Assembly (NCBI GenBank): GCA_007115705.1
Contig: QXEO01001034.1
Span: 1,736,001 to 1,800,000 of the forward strand
From: Dactylis glomerata
Lineage: Eukaryota; Streptophyta; Magnoliopsida; Poales; Poaceae
Direction of reading: 5' to 3'
DNA length: 64,000 nucleotides
In this document: positions 30,942 through 43,445 of the stretch, in pieces
Position numbering within the stretch: the first letter of the stretch is position 1
Layout of the letters: each line of letters starts with the position of its first letter
Program-made: the position numbers and the translations under genes
The notes under the pieces: model-generated
Databases searched by the model: none
What the model was told of the DNA's origin: nothing
What the model saw: only the letters and a program-made list of their open reading frames with translations

Positions 30942-30976
30942 CTCCCTCCGTTTCTAAACGTCTTATATTTAGTAAC
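30942..30976. mobile_element. Truncated Stowaway MITE end
   Basis: CTCCCTCCGTTTCTAAACGTCTTATATTTAG after a TA dinucleotide is a single Stowaway terminus. No matching inverted end follows within a few hundred bases, so it is a fragment. Confidence 0.6.
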
Positions 30977-33858
30977 CTGATAGGATTTATACGTGCTCTA
31001 CGAGTGGAGATTTGGTGCTTGGGTATAAGTGCTTAAAAAATCGAAAATCTTATTTTGAGTTTTTAAAATAATTGAAAACATATTTGGTTGTAGGCAACTA
31101 TTTATCGCACAAATATGCAAAAAATCATGTTCAAATGCTTTATACTTTGGACTACATAAAAATGACAAACGTGTAGATCTGAGTATGTATATTTTCAAAT
31201 CTACATTTTTATCAGATTGTATTATTTTTATGTAGCCCACCATCATTGATTATGTCCATATTTATTTTCACAATTTTTTCAATCTAAAAATATAAATTTT
31301 AAATTATATAAAATAAAGAGATCACTTGAGCTCAGGAGCAAAAAATACTTTCCGCATGCTCTACATCCTGTGTTCTTCCTCCGCCATGAAACTATAATTC
31401 ACCACATTGGACTGGGATTACGAAGTTTGAGAGATCGGCATAATTTATCATTTTAGATGAATCAATATAATTAACCTTTTATAATTAACAAACTTTTTTT
31501 CCAAGAACATGCAAGAGAGCTGAGACAATGGATCAATAATTAATTAAGTGAATTGATATAAAAAAGTCAAAGATACTGCAATCAAAGTTGCAATAAAATC
31601 TGAATGGTTTTATAGTTAAAATGCCTCGCTCCTTGTGCCAACCTTGTGCGCCCAGTAATTTGACGTAGGGTTCCCCCGTGAGCAGATGTCGTCGCCCCTC
31701 TTCTCACCTTGTCGTCATTGGGGGCCGCCTCCCTTCCGTCATTAGACGATGGAACCGATTCTACTTCATCGTTCCTCTGTCCTTGTTGGCATCTCTATTT
31801 TGTCGTGGCAACATGGATGTGGGGAGACATAGCTGACATCAGCTGCTTTTTAGCTATAGTTGTTTGCAGTGGCGGACCCAGTCCAAAAACTAAGTGGGGG
31901 CCCAAGTGAGTGGAGGTATTATATTTGGGCTGACTGGAGGCCAAGTAGTAAAATTGTAGGCTTATAAAGCACAAATCTAGAAATTGAGTGGGGCCTAGGC
32001 CTCCACTGGACTTAACGTGGGTCCGCTTGTTTGTCAGCCCACGTGATCCACTAGGAGGAGGAGAGTGATGGTGACGACAATCATTGTGGTGGCGGTGTAT
32101 CAAGACACAACGTGTGCGACGGATCTGGTGATGGTGGTATCCGAGTGCTCAATTGACATCTTTTCGTGCACCCGAGATAAGTAGCATCGGTTGCAGGCTT
32201 TCGCAGATTTCTCCCTCACGTTGTATGTTTTTTGCAAAAAAAAAATAGAACAAATATACTACCACGTATACAACAAACTCTTTTAGTCTTCTTCAGCTGA
32301 ACTTGTTGTCGGTTTCTGAATCTTAGGGTACATGAGTACGACAACCACATATTTTTCATGTGCCCGCTTGACCTCTTCAAGCAGTTCTTCTTCCTATCAG
32401 CCCCAGTAGCGCAAGAAGCATTGGAGTCAAAGTCATCATTAGAAGCGAATGCAAAGAAAACTCAAAAGAAATGGGGATAAGAGGAGGTCAGACATGGCAA
32501 CAACGACGGGACCAAAGGCCACCTTCTCTGACCGTCGGTTGGACATCAACTTCTAGGGATACTCCACCCTCGGAATTGTCTCTACCATGGCCACCTCGCG
32601 AGATTCTAGGAAACCAACTGCATCACATCGACCTACCACATGTTTGCTCCACCCGTGGATGGGGGAGGAGGAGAGAGCGGGAGGGCCGACACTTCCTTCA
32701 ACGTAATTCTCTTTACCAACACTTCCACCCACACTATGCTTTACGACACGGGCACATGCCGCCATCAACCCCGACTGAGTACTATAGGAGGAGGACGAAG
32801 ATATCAGCATGCGCGACCATCGATATCAGTACCACCATATGCGTGTCGTCTAGGAGGTGTGTCAAGTGCCTGTCTGGCGACCCATCGATGGAGGCATGAA
32901 GTCGGTAGGATCAATGGGAGGTTGCCGATTCATCTTCTCCGACATCATCCAAGTTATGTTAGGGTCATCCTCCCAAGGGGTACATGATTAAAATTATACG
33001 CAACCTGTCTTTTCGATTTTTCTTTGTCGAAAAGTCAGGTAGGCTATGAAAGGATGTGATGCATGACACATATACGATTCATGGATGGGCGCATACCTGG
33101 GGCATAGGCAAGCTCAAGACTTGGAACAAAGGTCAGAAGTTGTCGGTAGGGCGTTGCATTCAATCTGACTGATGGCTCAAGATAAGTTGGAGACGTACCT
33201 AAGATAGATAATCACTATTTCCAATACCTAAACTCCATCGGTGCCACTTTGCTAATCCAAGCCTTATGAGTAATACCAACACGCCGTCTGATCCAAGATT
33301 AGCAACCTCTCTTTCTCTCGTAGACGGAACCTCACTGACGCATTCATAGCTATGCAGTTGAAGCATTCCTACCATCCATATATAGAGAATCCACTCTCTC
33401 AACTTATCGACCCGGGATTGCCTAGGATCAAGTGAAAGATCGAAGAAGCAGTTTTAGTGGTGCTTCCATGGCAGTTGGATAGTAGATTAGAGAGGCATGT
33501 TAGTAGAATATGAAGTTGTTTTCGTTCTCTTGTTATTCTTTTTTTTAGGTTTCTCTTGTTATTCTTTTGGCTATATAAGTCTTTCTGTCTTGAGAGAATG
33601 TTTGGTACATAGGTTTATCTTTGGTCTGACGAATCTTCAAGAATTCTAATTCGAATGTTGCAGAATGAATCCATTCAGATCTTGAGTTAAAAAAGATCCA
33701 TTCAGATCTCACGGAAACCCTCGGCGAATTCCGACTCCCGACCGTTCCCCCAATCTTTTTGCCTTCAAAAAAGTAAAGAAACCCCAGGGAATAAGAATTC
33801 TTCACATTTTATTTCCTAGATCTCTTTTAAGGAACCACACTTGCGAACCCTAGTTCGA
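30977..33858. other. Intergenic region upstream of APC6
   Basis: Apart from the candidate hAT element at 31867, no gene is supported. 31000-31650 is AT-rich. 32460-32960 has overlapping ORFs of up to 142 codons on both strands without domains. 33540-33858 should contain the APC6 promoter and leader; no convincing TATA box was found. Confidence 0.45.
31867..32026. mobile_element. Candidate hAT-type MITE (about 160 bp)
   Basis: It starts CAGTGGCGGACCCAG and has the inverse GTGGGTCCGC at the right, so the terminal repeat GCGGACCCA is shared with the CAGTGGCGG family at 18139. TTGTTTG flanks both sides (31860-31866, 32027-32033). The outermost CACTG of the right end is missing, so the border is uncertain. 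Confidence 0.5.
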
Positions 33859-36800
33859 ATGTTGGATACGAAATTCGGTTTCCCTCCCTCCTCCTCCTCC
33901 GCAGCCGCACCCCCGGACCCAGACCCAGCCCCAGACCCCAAGCGGAGGAGGAGAGACGGCGAGATGAGGGAGGAGGCGGTGGAGCGGCTGCGCGGGGTGG
34001 TGCGGGACAGCGTCGGGAAGCACCTCTACACGTCCGCCATCTTCCTCGCCGACAAGGTGGCCGCGGCCACGGGCGACCCCGCCGACGTCTACATGCTCGC
34101 GCAGGCGCTCTTCCTCGGCCGCCACTACCGCCGCGCGCTCCACGTGCTCAACAACGCCCGCCTCCTCCGCGACCTCCGCTTCAGGTTCCTCGCCGCCAAG
34201 TGCCTCGTGAGCTCTACTCCCACTCTGGCATTTCGTCGAAAGCGTTGCGTGCGTCCCGATTTAGTTCCAATTCCCCTTCCCTGCGTCCGCGCCCTCGGGC
34301 TTACCTAGTCATAGTTGCGTTTGGACTTTGGCCTGACATCCCTTATGACTCTGTTGTCAGAGGTGCCTTTCAATTTCATTGGCCTTGGTACTGCATTTCA
34401 TAGATACTTTCGCTATTACAGTAACGCAATTCTCCACGGAACCCACTGACCTAGGTACCGAGTCTGTTACGCGTACGTCTTTATTTGTCTGTGTACAACA
34501 GAAATTCAAACATGAGAAAAGGGGATCATTCCATTTTGAACACATCAATTATCTCATCTGGTCTCTCCGAATTCCCGAGTAACGAACCATGGGCTATAGA
34601 TGGTTGGGCATTTGCAAGCATTCGGTAAAATTCGTTTGTTTTCCTTTCAGCTGGAGGTGTTTGGATTGAGCATTTTGTTAGTAGCACTCCTGTAGTGGTT
34701 ACAGCTGGTGGTTTTGTTTTTGGTCTGTATCAAATGCCCTGCCAGTGCTACAAATGGTCAGCAGGATACACACACATTGTTTCAGCGTAAGCTGTCAAAC
34801 ATATTGGGTGTTTGATTCAGTTCTGGCTAGCTTGTATGGTTCGAGATTTTAGTTGTAATAGATTGCATGCTGTCTACTAGACAATTGAATCGAGTGTTAT
34901 TTGTGTCAAACTGTCAAATTGTTAGTATGTCCTTTTTGTGTGTTTTGGACTCCTGACTCCTGACCTGATCCGCTTCCCTGCAACTTAGAACAGAGTTGAA
35001 TTCCTTAGGGGGAAAGGATCAAAAGACCTTTATGTAATTAGTCGTTTAATCTGATTTATTTATCCTAACTCTGGAACTATGAAGCGTACACGCAGGCTTC
35101 AAGATCTAGTATAGCACTGTTTAATTTATGGTTTGTATACGAGACTTCATTGGCAATTGTAGAAAGATAAATGCGACAAGATTTTCCCTTTATGTTTTTA
35201 TATGCTGCATGGTTTACAATTTTTGTTTGATCAGGAGGAGTTGAAAGAATGGCATCAGTGTTTGATGATGCTTGGGGATGCCAAAGTTGATGAACATGGC
35301 AATCTTCTTGACCAGGATGATGGCAGCGACATCTATTTTGATAAGGATGCTGAAGATCACGAGATCAATGTGTGACTTCTTATCTGTTTCTCTCTCAGTA
35401 GTCTCATTTATGGTTGGTTATCATTATAACTCTAATACTTTTCCAGATCAAATCAGCTATATGTTTCTTACGTGGCAAGGCGTATGAAGCACTGGATAAT
35501 CGTGATCTTGCTCGGCAATGGTGAAATCAGCAACTTCCATTTACCTTTTCTTCCATTACTGCTTTCATATTTCAAAACCCTTGGTATAACCACTTTCAGT
35601 GTGTTCAGCGGTATCGACAATTACTTTTTTTCAAGTCTTTTTTCTTTCTGCACCTTTTAAGTTGAATTATTAATTTGGTTAAGAAGGATTAGTGACTTCC
35701 TTCTACTGTTATATTAGGTACAAGGCAGCAGTTAAAGTTGATCCGTTGTGTTATGAGGTGAGAATAATCATCTGACTCCATAAAGATAAGAAATTCTGAT
35801 GCTTGTTAGCTTTTTTGATTAAATGAATTGTACTTTATAATTGATATCGCATCAGCAAAAGACCTGTAGACTAATTGTATCTGAATGCCAAATTCTATAT
35901 CTATTGGGACACACCATGAACCTGATTTTTTAACCATTTTATGGGTTTCACATTTACTTTGACATGTCTGTTCTATAGTTCAGTAGTCTGAACTTCCTTG
36001 TGGAGTTTGTACGCTGAGTCAACTATGGCCTTAGGGTATGCTTTCTCGCATTACAGATTATATGCAGTAGGCCACCCTACCCTTATGTCCCTGAATCTGA
36101 TTTCCAGAATGTCGTGGATGTGGGTCTTAGTTGTATAATCCTGTAACTTGTGGTCGCAAATGATAACAAAATAACTCTATTACACCAGCTCTGTTATTGT
36201 TCTTTCCAGTAAAGCTGAAAATAGATATTATTACATAATCATTGCAACAGAACACCATTAATCCATCACCGACTGAAATCCTTACTGTCATAATTATGCT
36301 TGAAGATATGTTTGCTGTTGTATTGATGTTGTGGGAACATCTCCGACTAACAGATCTGGTGTATCCTCATTTGACATGATCCTAACCGTCTTTTTGATAT
36401 ATTTTTCAGGCTCTTGAATGCCTTGTTGATAATTACATGCTAACGTGCGAGGAAGGTAAGCTTCCAAGTTCAAATCAGTCCTTTTGTTCTTGTTATGTGG
36501 TCTATCTCGAGGTTTGCTTATATCGTGCTTGCACTGCTTTTCAAAAGAGAACTACTTTTGTTCTAATATTTCATATCGCGAATGTCAGATTTATGTCTTG
36601 CATTGCTTTTCATATATGGGCTGCAATTATTTACAGTATTTCTTTGCATCTTCTTTCCTTTTGGTAAAACTGTGTTCTCAGCAGTCTGATGGTTCTTAAT
36701 TGTGTATGAGCTGGAAAATGCTGGATACTTATCACCTCTGTTCCAGAATGTAGGCCTTTTTAGAAAGCTAAATTAGCTTTCTAAAAAGGCTTATATATCG

Positions 36801-39800
36801 GAACGGAGGTAATAGATAAGCTTGACAAAATCGGCCTGCTTTTCTTTCTGTTAAGTTTTAACTGCATCCTTTGAGGATATATCTATCATATGTCAAATGT
36901 CATCACTTGACCAATTTATAAAAGAAAAAATTTTACACGCAATTTCCTCTTAGTTTGCTGCTCATTGAAACAAGAATATGATGCTACACTGTATTTCAGA
37001 ATCTGAGTTATTGTCCTCTCTGAAGTTCGGGAAAGAAGATGGGTGGCTCTCAGCATTCTACTCATGTTTGATTAAGAAGGTAACCAACTGAACAACTATA
37101 CCATGCTGTACATTGCATACAAATATATAATCGACGTTGTATGCCTTTATTGACGCTTCTGCTGGTCTTTTTTTTTTCTTTTGCCTTTTAGCATGAAAAA
37201 GAACATGAGGTGGAAGCAAAATTCAAGGAACTTGAGCGTGCATCTTGCAGTATATCTTCTTCAAGTTCTGGTCAAATGATGAAAACCAACATCGACGTTT
37301 TGGCTTGCAAAGCTGAATACTTTCATCAGAGTGGAGAATACCAAAAATGTTTTGAACTCACATCTGTGTAAGTTGGTAACATTCCTGTTCATTATTGTTT
37401 ACTTGACTAATACTGATATTCATTCTTATGATATCTTTTTTCTTTCAGGTTACTTGAAAGAGACCCTTTTCATTTAAAATGCACACTAGTGCATTTGGCT
37501 GCTGCAATGGAGCTTGGGCATTCCAATGATCTTTATCTTTTGTCATGCAATTTAGTGAAAGACTATCCACAAAAGTGAGTATCTACCTTAATAATTGACC
37601 TACCAATTATATTTGAGAATTTGTTGTACATGGTCCCATAAGACAGACTCAACATATCTCGGCTCATAGTTTCATTTGTGTATTGAACAGTTTGAGACAT
37701 ATAATGGCGTTCTTGTACATTCTATGCATCTTTTTATAGTATTTTAAACTATGAAGATATTATACTTGTTGTTTGCAACCAACCATGTGTGAAGCATATA
37801 TTTCTGATCTGTTTTCTGACCCTCTGTAGGGCTATTTCCTGGTTTGCTGTGGGGTGCTATTATTACTGCATTAAGAAGTATGATCAAGCAAGAAGATACT
37901 TTTGGTAAGAATGTTGTCCTGAACAACTGTCAGCACAGTCTATTTTAAGATTTGTTTTCTGTCATTTTCTCCTTGGAAATCTTGCACTAATTGTACCTTT
38001 TATGGTTAGAAGCACTTTCTTGTTTTTCCTTGATTAAAAGAATACACATTCTGCTCCCAATTACATGAGATGATGCTATGTTTTGGGAATAATCAAATTT
38101 GCCCACAAATTTAAATGTTCTTTACACTAATGCATTTCCTATCAGCAAAGCTACAGGGTTAGACGGGACATTTCCTCCTGCTTGGTTTGGCACTGGTATT
38201 GCTTATGCTGCTCAAGAGGAGGGTGACCAGGCAATGGCTGCTTTTAGGACAGCTGCTCGACTATTTCCTGGGTCAGTAATCCCTTACTTTGTTTGTTTTT
38301 GACATTCCAAAGTTAGTGCTTATCTGACGATCCAATCCATATTTTCTTCTCTTATTCTGCTGTACTCTACAGAAGAATATTCTTCTATTAAATTTGTAGT
38401 ACTGCGTGCCAGCTTAATATTCCAAATTTTTGCTTGGTAACATGCAAACATTTATCTCATGCAATACAAGTATTGATTATTCAAACTGTATTTTGGAGCA
38501 CTCAACTCCAAACTGTGCCAAACTTTTCTCATCTGTTCAACTATCTTCTGGGCGTTTTTTATTTAGTCTGAAGTACATCAATATTTTTGTGTGGGATGCG
38601 TGACAAGCTTTATTTATTTATTTATTGATCACAATAGTACTATGTAGATATTAATTATGAGAATTGTGCATTAGTTCATACTCTTTCTTTCGGGGTATAA
38701 GTATCTCTTATTTTGCTTAATAATAATCTATTATACACCATGGTAGTACTTATTTTCTAATAGCTTCTATCTTACTTCTATTTTCATTTTCATTTCAGAT
38801 GCCATCTCCCAACTTTATACATGGGTATGCAATATGTGCGAATGCATAATTTCAAACTTGCAGAGCAGGTACTTGAGGTCGCTTGGTAATTTAAATTGCT
38901 TGGAAGAATTTAGTGTAGTAGAGAAACTCACCTAGAGCTAGTGTTTCTGCCCTATCATATTTCCATTTACCGCGATACTTCTATATTTTACTTAAACATT
39001 AGGGTTTAAGTGCCGACAATTGTTGAAAAAAATATATTGAGGTAACAGGAGATTTAAAATATTGTGGATTATTAGCCGCGCTGACAGAAAAATGAGTAAG
39101 CATTATGCACAACTCTCTTTTGGCTCATGGGTGGTATTTGTTGCAGCTCATGGGGAGAACTATAACTGTAGCATTTGAGAATATCTCCAAAATTATCGTA
39201 AACTTCAAAATACTTACTAGATCAAATAGGCTACAAAGTTCTGTGCGGCTCGTAAACGGTTGCAAATCTGCTCCTTTAAACTGCGCAACAGTTAGCGAGG
39301 CTAGTACTAAAAAAGAACTGCAAGGTGTAGGTATCTGTCATGCTGGCTACCAACGTAATGTCCACATTAATGCATTCATGATCAGCGTTTGAGCAAGTTG
39401 AGTTTCAGTTAAGTTGATATTGAAATTCACTTACACCCTTAATTTCAGATCTAAAGATCAAATGCTTGTAGTTGACAAAAGGATGCTGTTACTTACGGCT
39501 GCATGGCACCATTTACTACCACTGCCAGCTACAGTTACATATATAAGTTTGTTTGTAACAAACAAAGTTTGTTGCCATTTCTTATTGATCCAATTTGATT
39601 TTTGTGCTGCAGTTCTTCATGCAAGCGAAATCCATCTGTCCATCGGATCCACTTATATATAATGAGTTGGGTGTTGTAGCTTATAATATGAAAGAGTAAG
39701 AAAGCTTCCCTGTTCTAAAGGTTTTCATGCTTCTAATATGATGTGCCCACGAAATACCCCACTTTAGTTCTGGTCAGTTAGCTCCAAGAATGGCTTTCAA

Positions 39801-42231
39801 AATGGAGGGCTTTAGTTTACTACAGAAGTGTCATGTTAGCCATTTCTGGTGGACAAAAATGTATTTATCACAGAGCTCTAGGACATTGCAAAATACTAAG
39901 CAGGAAGTTGTTTAAGTCTTCAGGATGTCACCCATGATGTACATATGCCTTTTTAGGAGGTTCTTGAAATTCTGAAAAAAACTCTTGCTTCAGCATGTTC
40001 AAAATGGGGGCAATTTCCCTCCGCATTTGAGATTGCTAGATTTAAGAAATTTAATACATATGATCTGTGTACGAATATTTCTATTCCTTGTTTTTTTTTT
40101 CCAAATTCTCATGCACTTGCCGCTCAACAGACTGACATTTCATCTCGTTGGATTAGTAGCTTGCTGGATAAAGTATCATAGTTACGACATTTTTTGTGTG
40201 TGTTTTTTGCTCTTCGTGACTTGATATTCTTGTTTGTTTAATGTTAGGTATCAAAATGCAGTTCAGTGGTTTGAGTTAACACTGGAACATGTGTCATCAT
40301 CCGTGAATGAAATGTGGGAACCAACATTGGTGAATCTTGGGCATGCACTGCGAAAACTGAAGTAATTGAAACAGTAGCTTCACATAATATGTTTCAGTTC
40401 TTAAATTCACTGACTTTTAACTTTTTTATGTTAGTTGAGCTAGAGATTTGCTAAAACTGATCTCATTTTCATGCCTCAATTATGAATGTCGTTACATGCA
40501 AGCGAACAGAAAAATGCAAGTGCATATGAGATAAAGTGTTTTATTTAGTCTACAAAATAAACAATCAGAATTTTTTTGGGAGCCACTACCTGACTATGTA
40601 CAAGTGTTTTGGGTCTGTGAGATTGTTTGTTTGTAGAGCCAAATGAAGCTATCAACCACATGAGAATTAATTTAATACTGTACACACATTATATTTTGTT
40701 TGGTTGTACCTAACATAGTGTTACATTCTCACCTATAGAGTGGTTTTTGGTAAACTATAGCAACTTATCTAGTTTCTTGTTATGCGTGGATTACTATAAC
40801 TAGGAAGATAGTTCTACTTTCTTGTTACTCTGATCAAACTATCATTTCCCAACTAACATTTTGTTGTTTCAACAGGAAATATCAAAAAGCGATATCATAT
40901 TATGAAAAAGCACTCGCTTTTCCAACAAAAACTCTGAGTGCATTTTCTGGTCTTGCTTATACATACCAACTTATGGTATTTCCCTGATCCTTTTTATTTA
41001 TTGTTTTGCTTATAGTTACTTCTGCTTCAATAATATCCTCCCAAACTATTACATAGTGGCGATGTAACCTGTAAGATGCAGTATGTTATCGGTCATGTTG
41101 TCCATGAAAAATCTTTATATATCCATAGCGTTGAAACCTGCAAGCCTAAGATCGTATGTACCCAAATGATTCTGTTAGGAGTAACTGACATGGGTGGGGT
41201 ATTTCTAGGGTTATATTTGAGTTGTGTCTGTGCTGTAATTTGAAGGTGTTTTGGGCCAGGGATTCCCTACAACCTGTTCTTTGGTAGTGTTTTGTAAGTC
41301 AACTTTGACATGGCAGTTCTTTTTTTGTACTTCAGAATATCCTGGATACACGTGTATCCCAGTGTATCTCATATGCACACGCCAGTTTCTATTTTTGAAA
41401 GTAACAGGGTAACACATATTCTTTACCGAGTGCAAATAAGTAGATGTAGCAGTGGTTCAGACCTTGTTGGGATGCCATCAGTACGTACTTGGGGATAGTG
41501 GGGTCTTACTTGGAATTGAAAGACCCATTGGGTACTGTTTTCAGACTCTATTTTTGGTTCATGCTTGCTAATTACTCCGTCCTATCGGAAAAAATAGTCA
41601 GTACAACTTAGTACAAAGTCACCAACACTTTTTTCCAATCGGAGGGAGTATAATTTAAGCTTACTGTACAAATCATAACAATCAGGCAGGGAGGAGTTTA
41701 GACTTAAACACCAATAAGGACACATGAAATTAAGAAGTATGGTTTATAGAATGAGAACGATGTCCTTCATTTTTTTTTCAAGTTTGACAGTCTGACTGTG
41801 TTTGAGCTTAAGTAATGACACTGTCATTTAGTTTCGAAGTATAAATTTTGTTAGTAATGTTCTTTTCAATATACAGGATAATTTCGAAGACGCCATAACT
41901 TACTACCACAAGGTGAGTTTTTCTGTTTAGCCTTGTTCAAAAGAGTGTTCTCAATATATGTTTGCTGAAATCTTTAAAAATTCACTTCTTATATGAGCAC
42001 AATTCATACTTTCATCGGATGGGATCATTAGAGAAATAGACATGGTTCAGATGGGAACCCGCACATCATTTTCCAGTTATTTCCTTACGTCAACAAAAGG
42101 TTTGATAACAAATTCTATCGCATCTGTTTTTCTTACAGGCTCTATGGTTGAAACCAGACGATCAGTTCTGCACAGACATGCTAACATTAGCTCTCGAGAG
42201 CAGCTGCCAAAGCACTGCTCGGAGAGTATAG
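33859..42231 (+). CDS. APC6: APC6/CDC16, TPR subunit of the anaphase-promoting complex (16 exons, 573 aa)
   Basis: A scaffold subunit of the APC/C ubiquitin ligase, which drives mitotic exit and gametophyte divisions in the nucleus. Exons: 33859-34206, 35235-35369, 35447-35520, 35718-35757, 36410-36455, 37000-37079, 37192-37367, 37449-37574, 37830-37904, 38146-38271, 38799-38868, 39613-39695, 40248-40361, 40876-40975, 41877-41912, 42139-42231. All introns are GT-AG and the sum (1722 nt) is divisible by three. The protein is built of tetratricopeptide repeats, e.g. AISWFAVGCYYYCIKKYDQA, AWFGTGIAYAAQEEGDQAMA and AISYYEKALAFPTKTLSAFS, as in CDC16. DVYMLAQALFLGRHYRRAL lies in the N-terminal repeats. 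First ATG of the frame is 33859 (MLDTKFGF); the upstream frame lacks an ATG. Length fits plant APC6. Introns 5 and 14 carry Stowaway MITEs. The 3' end is tandemly repeated. Confidence 0.93.
36734..36811. mobile_element. Small Stowaway-like MITE in APC6 intron 5
   Basis: ACCTCTGTTCC at the left and GGAACGGAGGT at the right, with a central palindrome CTTTTTAGAAAGCTAA/TTAGCTTTCTAAAAAG. The whole element folds into one hairpin. It sits in an intron and does not touch splice sites. Confidence 0.75.
41575..41648. mobile_element. Stowaway MITE (74 bp) in APC6 intron 14
   Basis: CTCCGTCCTATCGGAAAAAA at the left and its inverse TTTTTTCCAATCGGAGGGAG at the right, flanked by TA (41573-41574 and 41649-41650). 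A short, complete Stowaway copy. Confidence 0.88.
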
Positions 42232-42467
42232 TTTAGGCACAGTCGTTGCTTGCAAATTGCAACGTGCGCTGTTGTAACTTAAGGCTGTTGCCAAAATCAC
42301 TGCTCGGAGAAAATAGTTTAGGCGTAGTCGTTGCTTGCAAATTGCAACGGGCACTGTTGTAACTTAAGGCTGTTGCCAAAGCACTGCTTGGAGAAAATAT
42401 ATTAGGCGTAGTCGTTGCTCGCAAATTGCAACGGGCGCTGTTGTAACTTAAAGGTGTTGCCCTGACA
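42203..42467 (+). repeat. Three tandem 84-85-bp repeats covering the APC6 stop codon and 3' UTR
   Basis: The unit GCTGCCAAAGCACTGCTCGGAGA...GTTGTAACTTAAG is repeated with spacing 85 and 84 bp (CACTGC at 42213, 42298, 42382). The first unit contains the last codons and TAG of APC6; the later units lie in the 3' UTR and have one to several changes each. The long minus-strand ORF here is only repeat translation. Confidence 0.9.
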
Positions 42468-43445
42468 TCAAATCCATTCATCTGTAGCCTATTGTTGTAA
42501 AGTTATTAATGTTAATATGTAATTGGTCAATTTCAGTTGCAAACACCCATACAGATTCTGGATTTCTCGTGTACTATTGAGTTTTTTTCTCCTGTTTTCT
42601 ACTAATGTAATTACCACCATGCCTTTTTGACCACGAGTGTAATTGTCCGTGGGTATCCTATACATTGTTGTGTTCTATTCTAATATTTATTTTCTTCTGC
42701 TTAGTAGTTTTGTGAATCTTGAGGTGTGAGAAGGCTAGCTTTTATTCGGAGGTTGCTCAAAAGGTAATGGATGAAATTTCTGCTTTGATCTTTCAGTTTC
42801 ATTAACAATTTGCACATAAATTCGGGCCGTAAACAATTGTAAGACTTGTCAACCTTGTCAGTTTGATTTGGTTATTCTTCGATTCGATTCCCATGTTCAA
42901 CTGAAGCAGTAGTTATCTACTGTAACCATTCTGACAATAAGTACCGTTCAACGTGTGCTCACTAATTACAGTCTCGTTTTGGTTAGAGCTCACTTAATGA
43001 TGTCGGTGGTTGGTGATCTGTCCAGTGCGTATGACTATAATACTAGAGGCTACCCCAATAATAACGAGATTTGAGCGCTCGATCGTGCCAAAAAGGCGCA
43101 AAAGAGACTTGCACTGGACTCAAACCCGTGTAGTTGGATTTGGATCGTGGCAAAGCGACCGACGCATTTGCAGATGTGGGTTAGCTAGCTGACCAACACC
43201 ATCAAATCCAGTACATCGCCACCTTCCAAGTTCCATCCCACTCCCACCCAACCTTGACAGGAAAAATAACGCCATCCCAGGAGCCAGATCTCCATCCTCC
43301 CGAGGTCTCCCCCTTCCCTCTCTCTCTATTAAGCAAAGCGCCACTCAGATCTCTCCGCCCCTTCTTCCAGCCCTCGTGCCCCGAGCCCTCTCGCTCCCCC
43401 CCCCCGCTCGCTCGTCGTCAACGCCGCCGCCCGGGGGTACGAGAG
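42468..43445. other. Spacer between APC6 and the TM9SF gene
   Basis: Contains the rest of the APC6 3' UTR and the promoter and leader of the TM9SF gene. 43200-43440 is C-rich and pyrimidine-rich (a typical GC-rich grass leader). No TATA box was convincing. Confidence 0.5.

Noticed and set aside
33841..33858. N-terminal extension of APC6 (LRTLVR)
   Set aside because: The frame is open but begins with TTG; the first ATG is 33859.
42203..42467. CRISPR-like array
   Set aside because: Units are contiguous without spacers and lie in a plant gene; it is a tandem repeat.
42233..42481. Repetitive minus-strand 82-codon ORF
   Set aside because: It is antisense translation of the APC6 3' UTR tandem repeat.
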